A stretch of 64,000 nt of DNA from Deltaproteobacteria bacterium (GCA_040223695.1 JAVKFU010000018.1:1-64000); one strand, 5' to 3'; numbered from the stretch's first letter, positions 54,569 to 63,115 are shown. Notes: generated by a model not told the origin, from the letters alone. Program-made: numbers and translations.

Positions 54569-55099
54569 TCACTCCACAAGATAGATGTCCCGGAGGTTCC
54601 TGCCGGTTTCCCCCCAATCGGTTCCGTACCCGATTATAAATCCGTTTTCTATGCTGAATCCCAGGTAGTCGGCTTTCACTTCAACTTCCCTTCTCTCCTT
54701 TTTGTTTATCAAGGCGCATATTTTGAGGGATGCGGGATTCCTGGCAAGCAGGGTTTCTTTTATAAAATTCATTGTAATGCCTGTATCGAGCAGGTCCTCG
54801 ACTAAGAGGACGTGCCTTCCTTCAACTGGCATGGTCGCGTCCGTTACAAGCTCGATATCGCCCGGCTCCATACCTTCCCTGTAACTTGATATTCTTATAA
54901 AGTCTATTTGTACGTTGAAGTCGAGATTCCTGACCAGGTCGGCGAGAAATATAAACCCGCCCTTGAGGACGCAGATAAGCAAAGGGTCTTTGTTCTCGTA
55001 ATCAGCGGTAATTTCCCCCCCGAGCTCCGAAACACGTTTTGATATTTCCGATGAGGATAAGAGCAGCTTTAGTTTTCTTCCCCGTATTTCTGTAATCAT
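54569..55099 (-). CDS. hpt: Hypoxanthine-guanine phosphoribosyltransferase
   Basis: Purine salvage enzyme. PRPP motif VLLVEDLLDTGITM (about 96-109), N-terminal LLICVLKGGFIFLADL, and FIGYGTDW-like C-terminal region (FIIGYGTDW). 176 aa, as in other bacterial Hpt. Lies upstream of yqeY on the same strand. Confidence 0.94.
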   Translation of the reverse strand: MITEIRGRKLKLLLSSSEISKRVSELGGEITADYENKDPLLICVLKGGFIFLADLVRNLDFNVQIDFIRISSYREGMEPGDIELVTDATMPVEGRHVLLVEDLLDTGITMNFIKETLLARNPASLKICALINKKERREVEVKADYLGFSIENGFIIGYGTDWGETGRNLRDIYLVE

Positions 55100-55324
55100 G
55101 AGCCTTTATTTTATCCAATATTTTTACGCTGAACAGTAAGCGAAGAGGCGTCTATATACCGGGTAAAAAATGCCGGCATTGACTAACTATCATGATATTC
55201 TATATTTTTGAACGATTTTCGGTTGCCGAATAATTTATCCTCAGGGTGGAGGCATCACAAGGTTGAGTTTTGAAAAGTCCGATAATCGGAGTCATTTTAT
55301 CAATTCAGGCGGTAAGGACAACAC

Positions 55325-56539
55325 ATGAAAAAGGATGTTGGTTTTAACGAGCCGGAGGAGCAGCTTGAGATTATCAAGAGGGGAACAGAGGAGATAATCT
55401 CGGAAGAGGAGCTCTTATCCAAGCTAAAGGGCTCAAAGAAAAAAAACAAGCCGCTCAGGATCAAGGCCGGATTCGATCCTACTGCCCCTGACCTTCACCT
55501 CGGACACTGTGTACTGCTCAAAAAATTAAGAGAGTTTCAGGACCTCGGGCATACGGTTCTGTTCCTTATCGGGGATTTCACGGCCATGATAGGCGACCCC
55601 TCAGGGAGATCGGAGACAAGGCCTCCCCTTACACCGGAGGAGGTGAAGAAGAACGCCCTCACGTACGAGAGACAGGTTTTTAGGATACTGGATAAAGATA
55701 AGACGGAGGTTATGTTTAATTCGTCATGGCTCGGGGATATGAGCGCAGCCGATTTGCTCAAGCTTGCGAACCTCGAAACAGTAGCCCGTATGCTCGAAAG
55801 GGATGACTTCAGCAACCGTTACAAGGAAGGCGTATCGATAACCATTAACGAGTTCCTGTATCCACTGATACAGGCGTATGATTCAGTGAATATGAAGTCC
55901 GACGTGGAGTTCGGCGGGACGGATCAGAAATTTAACATACTGCTTGGAAGGAGCGTGCAGAGGCACTTCAATCAGCCGCCGCAGGTTGCGATTCTCCTTC
56001 CCATACTGGAGGGTCTCGACGGTGCGAGGAAAATGTCGAAGTCGCTTGACAACTATATTGCGGTCGAGGACAGCGCAGTCGATATCTACGGAAAAGTAAT
56101 GTCGATCCCGGATGATTTGATGTGGAGGTACTACGAGCTTTTGACCTCCAGACCGGGGCATGAGGTAGAGGAATTTAAAAAAGGCCATCCTATGGAGGCA
56201 AAGAAATCTCTTGCGCGTGAAATTACATCTTGGCTTCAAGGCTCCGATCAGGCGGAAACGGCTGCAGAGGACTTCGCTACAAAGTTTTCTCAGAGGGAAT
56301 TCCCCGAGGATGCGCGGGAAGTATCCGTAACAAAGGACGATAGCAAGACCGTTCTCGATCTGGTTGTTGAATCGTCTGAAAAGTTAAAGAGCAGGAAAGA
56401 GGCCAAGAGGCTCATAGCTCAGGGCGGGGTCAGTATAGACGGCGAGAAATTTTCCGATTTCAACGCCTTGATTCCCGACAAAGGGACACTTCATTTAAGG
56501 ATTGGTAAAAAGGAATTTGTAATTGTTAAATTAGATTAG
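55325..56539 (+). CDS. tyrS: Tyrosyl-tRNA synthetase
   Basis: Class I synthetase. HIGH-type [65 protein letters not shown] ([10 protein letters not shown]) and a C-terminal S4 RNA-binding domain ([20 protein letters not shown]). 404 aa, TyrZ-like subgroup. Its stop overlaps the end of the convergent RNase P RNA by 2 bases. Confidence 0.95.
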   Translation: MKKDVGFNEPEEQLEIIKRGTEEIISEEELLSKLKGSKKKNKPLRIKAGFDPTAPDLHLGHCVLLKKLREFQDLGHTVLFLIGDFTAMIGDPSGRSETRPPLTPEEVKKNALTYERQVFRILDKDKTEVMFNSSWLGDMSAADLLKLANLETVARMLERDDFSNRYKEGVSITINEFLYPLIQAYDSVNMKSDVEFGGTDQKFNILLGRSVQRHFNQPPQVAILLPILEGLDGARKMSKSLDNYIAVEDSAVDIYGKVMSIPDDLMWRYYELLTSRPGHEVEEFKKGHPMEAKKSLAREITSWLQGSDQAETAAEDFATKFSQREFPEDAREVSVTKDDSKTVLDLVVESSEKLKSRKEAKRLIAQGGVSIDGEKFSDFNALIPDKGTLHLRIGKKEFVIVKLD

Positions 56540-56926
56540 AAGCAAGCGAGCCTGTAAGCCGAATTCTGTCTCGGACAATCATTCATCTGGGACATCCATT
56601 TCTGGATTTCTCAAGCGACATACCCGGAAGCATAAGACGGGCCGTCTTATTTTTCTCAAGGAAAAACGCTTCTCTATTTTGTCTTTCTCCGAGCGGGGTT
56701 TACCGTGCCGCCGATTGTCGCCAATCGGCGCGGTAGTCTCTTACACTGCCTTTTCACCCTTACCGTCTTTTCATGTTGAAAAGCTTGGGCGGTTTATTTT
56801 CTGCGGCACTTTCCGTTGCCTCACGGCACCTGGGTGTTACCCAGCGCTCTGCCCTCCGGAGTTCGGACTTTCCTCCAGACCTCGCGAATCCGCGAGGGCC
56901 GGCGATTGCCCGGCTCACTTGCTTCT
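56538..56926 (-). ncRNA. rnpB: RNase P RNA, class A
   Basis: Catalytic RNA of RNase P, about 389 nt. The ends pair as a 15-bp P1 helix (AGAAGCAAGTGAGCC with GGCTCGCTTGCTTCT). Conserved cores are visible on the minus strand: GAGGAAAGTCCGAACTCC (CR I), GAGGGCAGAGCGCTGGGTAAC region, and near the 3' end CAGAATTCGGCTTACAGG (CR V). It lies just after (5 bases) an RNase HI-like gene on the same strand and overlaps tyrS at its tail. Confidence 0.95.
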
Positions 56927-56930
56927 AAAC

Positions 56931-57374
56931 TTAAAGATATTCATCAATTGCAAGATTCGCAAGTCTATCCGCTTCTTTATTTCTTTCCCGCGGGATGTGG
57001 CTTATTGAGGTTTCCCTGTAAGCCTTGAGAAGTTTTTTCGCCTCTTTGTTAAGGACGGCGATCTCGGGGTTTTTGACCTTCCATACGCCGTTTATCTGGT
57101 TAGCCAGCAGGAGCGAGTCGGTATAGATTTGAATTGATTTTTTACTGTGCTCTTTTGCCGATTGAAGGGCCGTAATAAGAGCCGTATATTCGGCCTGATT
57201 ATTAGTGCGGGTTCCAAGATATTTTTTGATCTCCCTCGTGCCGCCGTTCTCATCGATTATAAAAACACCTATGCCAGATTCTCCGGGATTACCCCTTGCC
57301 GCGCCGTCGATGAATATTTCAACACCTTTCTTCTGAGCTTTTTTAAACGGCAAACTATCCTGTTTTGGCTTCAC
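56931..57374 (-). CDS. RNase HI-like protein
   Basis: 147 aa with the four catalytic acids D23 (FIDGAARGNPG), E62 (NNQAEY), D86 (YTDS) and D136 (NKEADRLAN). The pattern is that of the archaeal/RVT_3-type RNase HI rather than E. coli RnhA. Degrades RNA in RNA:DNA hybrids. It overlaps the zinc-ribbon gene upstream by 20 bases and is directly followed by rnpB. Confidence 0.9.
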   Translation of the reverse strand: MKPKQDSLPFKKAQKKGVEIFIDGAARGNPGESGIGVFIIDENGGTREIKKYLGTRTNNQAEYTALITALQSAKEHSKKSIQIYTDSLLLANQINGVWKVKNPEIAVLNKEAKKLLKAYRETSISHIPRERNKEADRLANLAIDEYL

Positions 57375-58083
57375 TATTCAATTCTTCTTCACAGTATAGG
57401 ATTTTTGTACAGTTGGGGCATTGTATGATTCTCGAAAGGGTTAAAACTTCGTTAAAAAGCTGGGGAGGGATATTCATGTTGCAGCCGGTGCATACCTCGT
57501 TCTTGGCAAGAGCGAGCACCTCTCCGTTTCTTTTCTTGATTTTTTCATAAATAGGCAGGATGTCGGGGCTTATTTTTGAAACGATTTTTTCCTTTTCTTC
57601 TTTCTTCGGTCCGTATAGAGTTTCGACTTCTTCAAGCTTTTCTTTAAAACCGCTGATTTTTTCCTCGTAGTCGGTTTTTTTCCCGGTCAGTTCTTCATTT
57701 GTGGCTGAAATTTGAGATTCGATATTTTCGATTTTTTCCATTTCCTCGAGAAGTTTGTCCTCAAGCTCGGAGTTCATTCTTTTTGTTTCAGAGATCTCCT
57801 TCTGAAGGGCTTCGTATTCTTTGTGAGTTTTGATTTCAAAGAGTTTTTCCTCGGACTTCTTGATCGTTTCCTCGTTTTGGGTGAGTTCCAGCTCCATACT
57901 TGATTTATTCTTCAGCAACTCCTGTTTTTCACTATTGAGGCTTTCTAACTTTTCTCCGTATGCTTCAAGTTCTTCTTCGTAGGCTGAGATTCTTTTGGGG
58001 TACTCGCTAATATGCTCTTCCAATTCACTTAGCTCCATGTCAATAGTCTGGAGCATGTCGAGAACCTCAATCTGGTTTCTCAT
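57355..58083 (-). CDS. Coiled-coil zinc-ribbon protein
   Basis: 242 aa: residues 1-180 form a long antiparallel coiled coil (Glu/Lys-rich heptads), followed by a C4 zinc ribbon (VCTGCNMNIPP ... IQCPNCTKILY). This architecture is the widespread C4-type zinc-ribbon family (zf-RING_7), often called a putative nucleic-acid-binding or ribosome-associated protein. AAGGAG precedes the ATG. Overlaps the RNase HI-like gene. Confidence 0.88.
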   Translation of the reverse strand: MRNQIEVLDMLQTIDMELSELEEHISEYPKRISAYEEELEAYGEKLESLNSEKQELLKNKSSMELELTQNEETIKKSEEKLFEIKTHKEYEALQKEISETKRMNSELEDKLLEEMEKIENIESQISATNEELTGKKTDYEEKISGFKEKLEEVETLYGPKKEEKEKIVSKISPDILPIYEKIKKRNGEVLALAKNEVCTGCNMNIPPQLFNEVLTLSRIIQCPNCTKILYCEEELNSEAKTG

Positions 58084-58237
58084 TTCTTTCTCCTTTTTTT
58101 AATGGCTTGGTGATTTCAAGGAAAGGGTGTAGAAGTTCCGCCGGTAATTCTGCGGCCGGCGTCAGGCTTGGCATTTGAAGTATGTTCTTTATCTCGGCTT
58201 CTCTATCCATCAAAAAGTTGAATTCTCTTCTTAAGTT

Positions 58238-58311
58238 TGGGCCCACCCGGACTCGAACCAGGGACCAACGGATTATGAGTCCGCCGCTCTAACCAACTGA
58301 GCTATGGGCCC
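58238..58311 (-). tRNA. tRNA with CAT anticodon (probably Ile2, possibly Met)
   Basis: Cloverleaf on the minus strand: acceptor GGGCCCA region pairs 7 bases with TGGGCCC, D-loop AGCTCAGTTGGTTAGAGC, anticodon loop CTCATAA (CAT), T-loop GGTTCGAGTCC. The lack of initiator features (no mismatch at 1-72) excludes fMet. The body resembles lysidine-modified Ile2 tRNAs more than elongator Met, but sequence alone does not settle it. No CCA is encoded. Confidence 0.85.
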
Positions 58312-58336
58312 TCTGACTTAATTTAGTGAATTTATT

Positions 58337-58365
58337 AGTCTAGATAAATAACCGCTTGTTGTCAA
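58337..58365 (-). promoter_or_regulatory. Promoter of the CAT tRNA
   Basis: On the minus strand TTGACA (58360-58365), 17-base spacer, TAGACT (58337-58342), about 25 bases before the mature tRNA 5' end. Confidence 0.6.
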
Positions 58366-58479
58366 TCGGCGGAATTAAACTCCGTTAGTTATACGGTCAG
58401 TGCCCTGGTGATTCCTATACGCGCCGCTGACTTTGAATGAAACGGTTGTTTCAATTTCAGGTTTGAAATACGGGTGAAA

Positions 58480-59364
58480 TTACTTTTTTAACGCATAGTT
58501 CTTTGCTTTGAGCAATTTGTAATATCCGAGTACTTTGGTGATATAATTCGACGTTTCCGGATAGGGGGGTATTGTGAAACCGTGCTTTATTACGGCTCCC
58601 TTTCCTGCGTTGTACGCCGCAAGGGACAGATTCAAATCACCGTCAAAGTATTCAAGAAGGTCCTTCAGGTAACGCACGCCCCCGTCCATGTTGTCATGTG
58701 GGTCAAACGGGTTTATGACACCGTAATCGTTTGCCGTACCGGGTATGAGCTGCATTATTCCCTGTGCGTTCTTGGGAGACACGGCATTGGGGTCGAAATC
58801 CGATTCAGCCTTGATTACCGCCTTCACAAGATAGGGGTCCACACCGTGCTTCTCGCTGACCGTCAGAATGTCCTTATCGTAAGCGCTGATAAAATTACTC
58901 GAAAGCAGGTGACTGCCTTCCATGCCCGGGCGTACGATTTTATATTTGGCCAGAGCCGCGGGTCCGCTGAACACAACTGTAGGCATTTTGTTATTGCATT
59001 CCATTGTTTCGAGGTTTCCCGTCCTCTCTATCAGTATCACGCATTTAGCTATTTCAACAATTTTTACAGCCTCGGATCTGATAAGATCCAGAGTATCTCC
59101 CTCGGCGAATGTGCCGAGCTCTCCCGTGACAGGGTTTTTTATCATAACCCTTGGGGTTTCTCCGCTCGTTAGAGTGCCGAGCACAATTAGATGAAGATTT
59201 GACTTTGCGACCTCGACGGAAAGTATTCCGCTTTTTTTTGCGGGCATAATGGTTTCGGGTGCGTCAGCGGAATATTGATCAGTGGTTTCCAGTGCGGAGG
59301 GAGCAATAGAGCGGATAATAATCAATCCCGAAAATATAACTACTGTTAGAAGAAGCTTCTTCAT
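58480..59364 (-). CDS. GspC-like homology region fused to SLT lytic transglycosylase
   Basis: Residues 1-22 are a signal anchor. About 50-122 match the GspC homology region of type II secretion (SNLHLIVLGTLTSGETPRVMIKN, GELGTFAEGDTL, IVEIAKCVILIERTGNLE). About 158-294 form a Slt-type lytic transglycosylase with catalytic E187 (VIKAESDFDPNAVSP), QGIMQLIPGTA and LAAYNAGKGAV. It would cleave peptidoglycan while docked through the GspC-like part, perhaps to open a passage for a secretin. No other T2SS gene is nearby, but a free GspD N0 domain is encoded at 45540-45968. Confidence 0.88.
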   Translation of the reverse strand: MKKLLLTVVIFSGLIIIRSIAPSALETTDQYSADAPETIMPAKKSGILSVEVAKSNLHLIVLGTLTSGETPRVMIKNPVTGELGTFAEGDTLDLIRSEAVKIVEIAKCVILIERTGNLETMECNNKMPTVVFSGPAALAKYKIVRPGMEGSHLLSSNFISAYDKDILTVSEKHGVDPYLVKAVIKAESDFDPNAVSPKNAQGIMQLIPGTANDYGVINPFDPHDNMDGGVRYLKDLLEYFDGDLNLSLAAYNAGKGAVIKHGFTIPPYPETSNYITKVLGYYKLLKAKNYALKK

Positions 59365-59564
59365 TAAGTAAACTACTCAATTCGGTTTAAGTTCAGAATA
59401 AATGATTAACTAAGGAATGTAAACAGCGAATTTTAAGGGCTATCCGCGCAATTTCTTACGAACGTATTTAACCGTCCCTCATACAAACCGGCGGTTTTCC
59501 TGACCGATTATGCGCAGGCGGAATCTATATTCCCGGGCTCGACCCTTTACAGGGGCTCTCTAAT

Positions 59565-59981
59565 TTACTTTTTAATCGGATAAAACTTATAGGACTTGAC
59601 ATCTTTACCGTCTTTGGTCTTTTTAACGGTTCCGACGGTTACGCCCATTTTCTGACCGATTTTCAGGTTCTCGGGGTTATCGATTTCAACCTGAGCCATT
59701 ACCCTGACTCCCTCCGGAAAATCAACCAGAGCGAGCGCATAGGGGACGGGAAACTCGGGCATGCTCCTTCTCACGACTGTAAAAGAATGAAGCTCACCGG
59801 TAGGGCTCAGCATTTTTTCCTCTACGTCATCTGAAAAGCTAACAGGGTCCGCCAGGTATTTGGGAAATGTCCAGTTATCGGATTCTTCCGAGTATCCTGC
59901 GATGAGCCTCACTGCACCCGAATCATCGACGGTAAATAATTCCGGAAACAAGACCTCGTCATTTTCTAAAATCTCTGCCAT
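59565..59981 (-). CDS. DUF35 OB-fold protein lacking its zinc ribbon cysteines
   Basis: The start at ATG 59981 (MAEILENDEV) is preferred over 60038, whose extra residues are unlike the family. The C-terminal OB fold is clear (TGELHSFTVVRRSMPEFPVPYALALVDFPEGVRVMAQV). In typical DUF35 proteins four Cys of a rubredoxin-like ribbon precede it. Here the equivalent segment (LIAGYSEESDNWTFPKYLADPV) keeps the FP core but has no Cys at all. Usual members partner with thiolases in acyl-CoA metabolism; no thiolase is adjacent. 138 aa. Confidence 0.82.
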   Translation of the reverse strand: MAEILENDEVLFPELFTVDDSGAVRLIAGYSEESDNWTFPKYLADPVSFSDDVEEKMLSPTGELHSFTVVRRSMPEFPVPYALALVDFPEGVRVMAQVEIDNPENLKIGQKMGVTVGTVKKTKDGKDVKSYKFYPIKK

Positions 59982-60073
59982 AGCTCCTTTCTCTCCTTGG
60001 GGTTTTTTAGCAGAGAATATATTACATTTATTTTTCATTTAGTCTAGTAGTCCGGGGCAGGCGCGAGTGTGGT

Positions 60074-60102
60074 TTGTAAACATTTTAAATTCTTAGTAGA
60101 AT
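60074..60102 (+). promoter_or_regulatory. Promoter of thiD, leaderless spacing
   Basis: TTGTAA (60074-60079), 17-base spacer, TAGAAT (60097-60102). The thiD GTG at 60111 begins 8 bases later. Confidence 0.5.
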
Positions 60103-60110
60103 AAATCGCC

Positions 60111-60911
60111 GTGGGGAAACAGGTTCCTAGAGCGCTGACTATTGCGGGTTCCGATTCCGGAGGAGGGGCCGGTATTCAGGCTGACCTTAAGACCTTTACC
60201 GCATTAGGGGTCTTCGGCATGTCTGTAATTACATCCGTCACAGCTCAAAATACGGTTTCGGTCCTCGGGAAAAGCGATCTTTCCGGCGGATTCGTGGAAT
60301 TACAAATTGACGCGGTGTTAAAAGACATCGGAGTGGACGCGGTTAAAACCGGGATGCTTTCAAATAAACGCATAGTGTTGTCCGTGGCGAGAAAGTTAAA
60401 GGAGTACGGGGTAAAAAAAATAGTGGTTGATCCTGTGATGGTGGCGAAGGGGGGGGATATTCTTCTGGACAGTGAAGCGAAGGATGTCCTGGTAGGCGAG
60501 CTTCTCGGGCTCGCTCATATCGTTACGCCGAATATACCCGAGGCGCAAGTGCTTTCAGGCACCCGGATAAACTCACTCGACGGGATGAAAGAAGCTGCGG
60601 AGAAAATCAGGAAGCTCGGCCCCGAGTATGTGCTCCTCAAGGGAGGACACCTTGAGGACATGACGGACGCGATAGATATTTTTTATGACGGCTCTACATT
60701 CTACGAGCTGAAGGCCCCGCGAATAGAGACCCGGAACACGCACGGCACGGGTTGCACGTATTCGGCTGCCGTATGCGCCTCGCTTGCCAGGGGGTTATCC
60801 CCGCTGGATGCGGTAAAAGAGGCCAAGGATTATACAACTTGCGCGATTAAGAGGTCTTTTGAACTGGGCAGGGGGCACGGACCCTTGAATCACTTTTGGA
60901 AATATGAATGA
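60111..60911 (+). CDS. thiD: Hydroxymethylpyrimidine/phosphomethylpyrimidine kinase
   Basis: Phosphorylates HMP and HMP-P in thiamine synthesis. ALTIAGSDSGGGAGIQADLKTF at the start, VDPVMVAKGG, and the C-terminal NTHGTGCTYSAA anion hole. 266 aa. The GTG start is supported by alignment to the family N-terminus; no Shine-Dalgarno. Followed within 13 bases by folD. Confidence 0.95.
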   Translation: MGKQVPRALTIAGSDSGGGAGIQADLKTFTALGVFGMSVITSVTAQNTVSVLGKSDLSGGFVELQIDAVLKDIGVDAVKTGMLSNKRIVLSVARKLKEYGVKKIVVDPVMVAKGGDILLDSEAKDVLVGELLGLAHIVTPNIPEAQVLSGTRINSLDGMKEAAEKIRKLGPEYVLLKGGHLEDMTDAIDIFYDGSTFYELKAPRIETRNTHGTGCTYSAAVCASLARGLSPLDAVKEAKDYTTCAIKRSFELGRGHGPLNHFWKYE

Positions 60912-60924
60912 TAAGGAGTCGGAA

Positions 60925-61779
60925 ATGGCGGATATAATAGACGGAAAAAAGGTTTCCCTGCATGTAAGGACCGGGGTAGCCGAGGGCGTTCAGACGCTTA
61001 AGAACGAAACCGGAGTAACCCCGGGGCTGGCTGCCGTGCTCGTGGGCGACGACCAGGCGTCCGAGATTTATGTCAGAAACAAGAGAAAGGCGTGCGCCGA
61101 TGCCGGAATCTATTCGGAAGAGCATAAGCTGCCCGAGGAAACAACCGAGGAAGAGCTGCTCACACTTGTGGAGAAGCTGAATGCGGATGGCAATATACAC
61201 GGCATACTGGTTCAGCTGCCGCTGCCCGATCAAATAAATGAAACCAAAGTGCTGAGGGCCGTCTCTCCGCTCAAGGACGTTGACGGCTTTCATCCCTATA
61301 ACGTCGGTCTGCTTGTGGAGGGCAACCCGAGATTTATTTCCTGCACTCCGCACGGGATTATAAAAATGCTCGAATTCTATAATATAGACATAAAAGGCAA
61401 GGAGGCCGTTGTCGTCGGAAGAAGCAATATCGTGGGCAAGCCCGTTTCGATGCTGCTTTTGCATCGTCATGCCACGGTCACGATTTGCCATTCCCGCACC
61501 AAGCCCCTGGACGAAGTCACCAGAAGGGCGGATATACTGGTTGCAGCGATCGGGCGGGCGAATTTTATAACCGCCGATATGGTGAAGGAAGGGGCGGTCG
61601 TAATCGATGTAGGCATAAACCGTAACGAAGAGGGGAAGCTAACAGGGGACGTAGATTTCGAAGCCGTTTCTAAAAAAGCCTCATACATCACTCCCGTGCC
61701 GGGCGGGGTGGGGCCTATGACAATCTCTATGCTCCTCTGGAACACGCTTGAGTCCGCAAAGAGTTTTTCGGGGCTGTGA
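60925..61779 (+). CDS. folD: Methylenetetrahydrofolate dehydrogenase/cyclohydrolase
   Basis: Bifunctional FolD. Landmarks: PGLAAVLVGDDQASEIYVRNKRKAC, GILVQLPLPDQI, VVGRSNIVGKPVSMLLL, and PVPGGVGPMTISMLL. I start at the ATG at 60925 because AAGGAG (60912-60917) sits at ideal spacing; the ATG at 60904 lies inside thiD. 284 aa. Confidence 0.96.
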   Translation: MADIIDGKKVSLHVRTGVAEGVQTLKNETGVTPGLAAVLVGDDQASEIYVRNKRKACADAGIYSEEHKLPEETTEEELLTLVEKLNADGNIHGILVQLPLPDQINETKVLRAVSPLKDVDGFHPYNVGLLVEGNPRFISCTPHGIIKMLEFYNIDIKGKEAVVVGRSNIVGKPVSMLLLHRHATVTICHSRTKPLDEVTRRADILVAAIGRANFITADMVKEGAVVIDVGINRNEEGKLTGDVDFEAVSKKASYITPVPGGVGPMTISMLLWNTLESAKSFSGL

Positions 61780-61795
61780 TTGAGCCGGGCAGCCC

Positions 61796-61925
61796 TGTGG
61801 ATAAACCCGGGTTTTAATTGTGACCGGTTATTCACATTTTCAGGGCTGGATTTTCATGAGCTACTCCAACTATCCGTGAATATTAACCTTATAGTTCCTT
61901 CCGTGGACTCTATCTATGTGTATAA
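61796..61925. other. Cluster of three DnaA boxes (possible replication origin or DnaA titration site)
   Basis: Three exact TTATNCACA 9-mers: TTATCCACA on the minus strand (61796-61804, the strongest consensus), TTATTCACA on the plus strand (61828-61836) and TTATACACA on the minus strand (61917-61925). A degenerate box (ATTTCCACA, minus) lies at 61972-61980. AT-rich sequence follows (61915-61970). Boxes 1 and 2 also lie in an imperfect inverted repeat extended by AGCCCT/AGGGCT, so a hairpin between the convergent genes folD and folK is an alternative reading. Confidence 0.5.
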
Positions 61926-61943
61926 TTTTAGGAAAAAGGTGTT

Positions 61944-62471
61944 TTATTTCTGTTTATAGGCTGTTAATGGCTGTGGAAATAATGTGGACGGACTTCCCGC
62001 CTTCCTTACAGATTTTGAGTCCTCGAGCTTATCAAGTAGCTGTGAGAGAGGCACATCGAGCGCGGGGTGTATGAAATCCGGGCTTATCTCCGACAGGGGC
62101 TCCAGCACGAAACGCCTCAGGTGAGAGCCGGGGTGCGGTATATTCAGCTCATCGCTATCGATCACGAGATTGTCGTAAAAGATTATATCGATGTCTATCG
62201 TCCTGGGTCCCCATTTCTCTTTGCGTACCCTTCCCAGTTTGTCTTCCACAGCTTTGAGTTCTGCCAGGAGTTTTCGGGGCGGGAGCGAAGTTTTAATCTC
62301 CACGGCGCAGTTTAAAAAATCAGGCTGCTCCTCATTTCCCACGGGCTCCGTCTCGTAAGCTGAGGAAACCATTACAATTTCCGTAAAGGCCGACATCATT
62401 TGAACCGCTTCTCTCAGGTTTTCCTTCCTGTTTCCGAGATTAGAGCCCAGTCCTAGAAATACGCGCGCCAT
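61944..62471 (-). CDS. folK: HPPK, 6-hydroxymethyl-7,8-dihydropterin pyrophosphokinase
   Basis: Adds pyrophosphate to the pterin in folate synthesis. VFLGLGSNLGNRKENLREAV at the start, ETEPVGNEEQPDFLNCAVEI, GPRTIDIDIIFYDN with metal-binding Asp pair, and IPHPGSHLRRFVLEPL. 175 aa. Its ATG is 6 bases after a TAATAT. Confidence 0.95.
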   Translation of the reverse strand: MARVFLGLGSNLGNRKENLREAVQMMSAFTEIVMVSSAYETEPVGNEEQPDFLNCAVEIKTSLPPRKLLAELKAVEDKLGRVRKEKWGPRTIDIDIIFYDNLVIDSDELNIPHPGSHLRRFVLEPLSEISPDFIHPALDVPLSQLLDKLEDSKSVRKAGSPSTLFPQPLTAYKQK

Positions 62472-62477
62472 GAACTT

Positions 62478-62507
62478 ATATTAAATCACAAAATTTTGAC
62501 TATCCAA
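62478..62507 (-). promoter_or_regulatory. Promoter of folK, leaderless spacing
   Basis: On the minus strand TTGGAT (62502-62507), 18-base spacer, TAATAT (62478-62483), then 6 bases to the ATG (62469-62471). Confidence 0.45.
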
Positions 62508-62545
62508 CCGCATTTTATAAACTTAAATAAGCGAGGTGAAATTAT

Positions 62546-62824
62546 ATGGCTTTATTATCGGAAGAAAAAATCAGGGAAGAACTCGAGGATTTGGAGGGAT
62601 GGGAGCAAAAGGGGAATGAAATTGCTAAGCAATTTAAATTCAAGAATTTCGTGGAATCCGTCGGTTTTGTGAATAAGACGGCCATTTTAGCCGAGAAAGC
62701 CGACCATCATCCCGATATTCTAATCCAGTACAACAAGGTAAATTTAACTCTTTCGACGCACAGTGAGGGAGGGCTGACCGAAAAGGATTTCAATCTGGCT
62801 CACGAGATCGAGAAAGTATCCTGA
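62546..62824 (+). CDS. phhB: Pterin-4a-carbinolamine dehydratase
   Basis: 92 aa. KADHHPDILIQYNKVNLTLSTH with the catalytic His pair and GGLTEKDFNLA are the family signature. Recycles oxidised pterin cofactor; some act as transcription coactivators. GAGGTG precedes the ATG. Next to folK but divergent from it. Confidence 0.94.
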   Translation: MALLSEEKIREELEDLEGWEQKGNEIAKQFKFKNFVESVGFVNKTAILAEKADHHPDILIQYNKVNLTLSTHSEGGLTEKDFNLAHEIEKVS

Positions 62825-62836
62825 CCCCGCGGATCA

Positions 62837-63115
62837 TCAGTTCTTTTTATTTTCGATTACTTCGAAATCCTCTTTATCGAGAATAACCGTGGTTCTGCCG
62901 TTTTCCTCAATGGTTTTTCTTGGCTTCTTTTTGTTAAAGGACGAGAACAGCTTTAAAACGCCGAATACAAGGGCTGCCGCGCCGATGACGATACCGAGAA
63001 AGAAGCCGAATACGGCCAGAATAGCTAATATCACGATACCGAGCAGCAAAACAAGCGGCAACATATATACCGGCGGTTTTCCCTGGTAAAAAAAGATTTT
63101 TCTATTTGGATTCAT
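62837..63115 (-). CDS. Small membrane protein, unknown
   Basis: About 92 aa from the ATG at 63115, which follows GGGGGAAA; the longer frame to 63172 adds an unlikely polar leader. Two hydrophobic helices (about 17-38 and 40-60 of the short form; MLPLVLLLGIVILAILAVFG) are followed by a charged cytosolic tail (KKKPRKTIEE). No family recognised. Downstream of the MoxR gene on the same strand. Confidence 0.65.
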   Translation of the reverse strand: MNPNRKIFFYQGKPPVYMLPLVLLLGIVILAILAVFGFFLGIVIGAAALVFGVLKLFSSFNKKKPRKTIEENGRTTVILDKEDFEVIENKKN

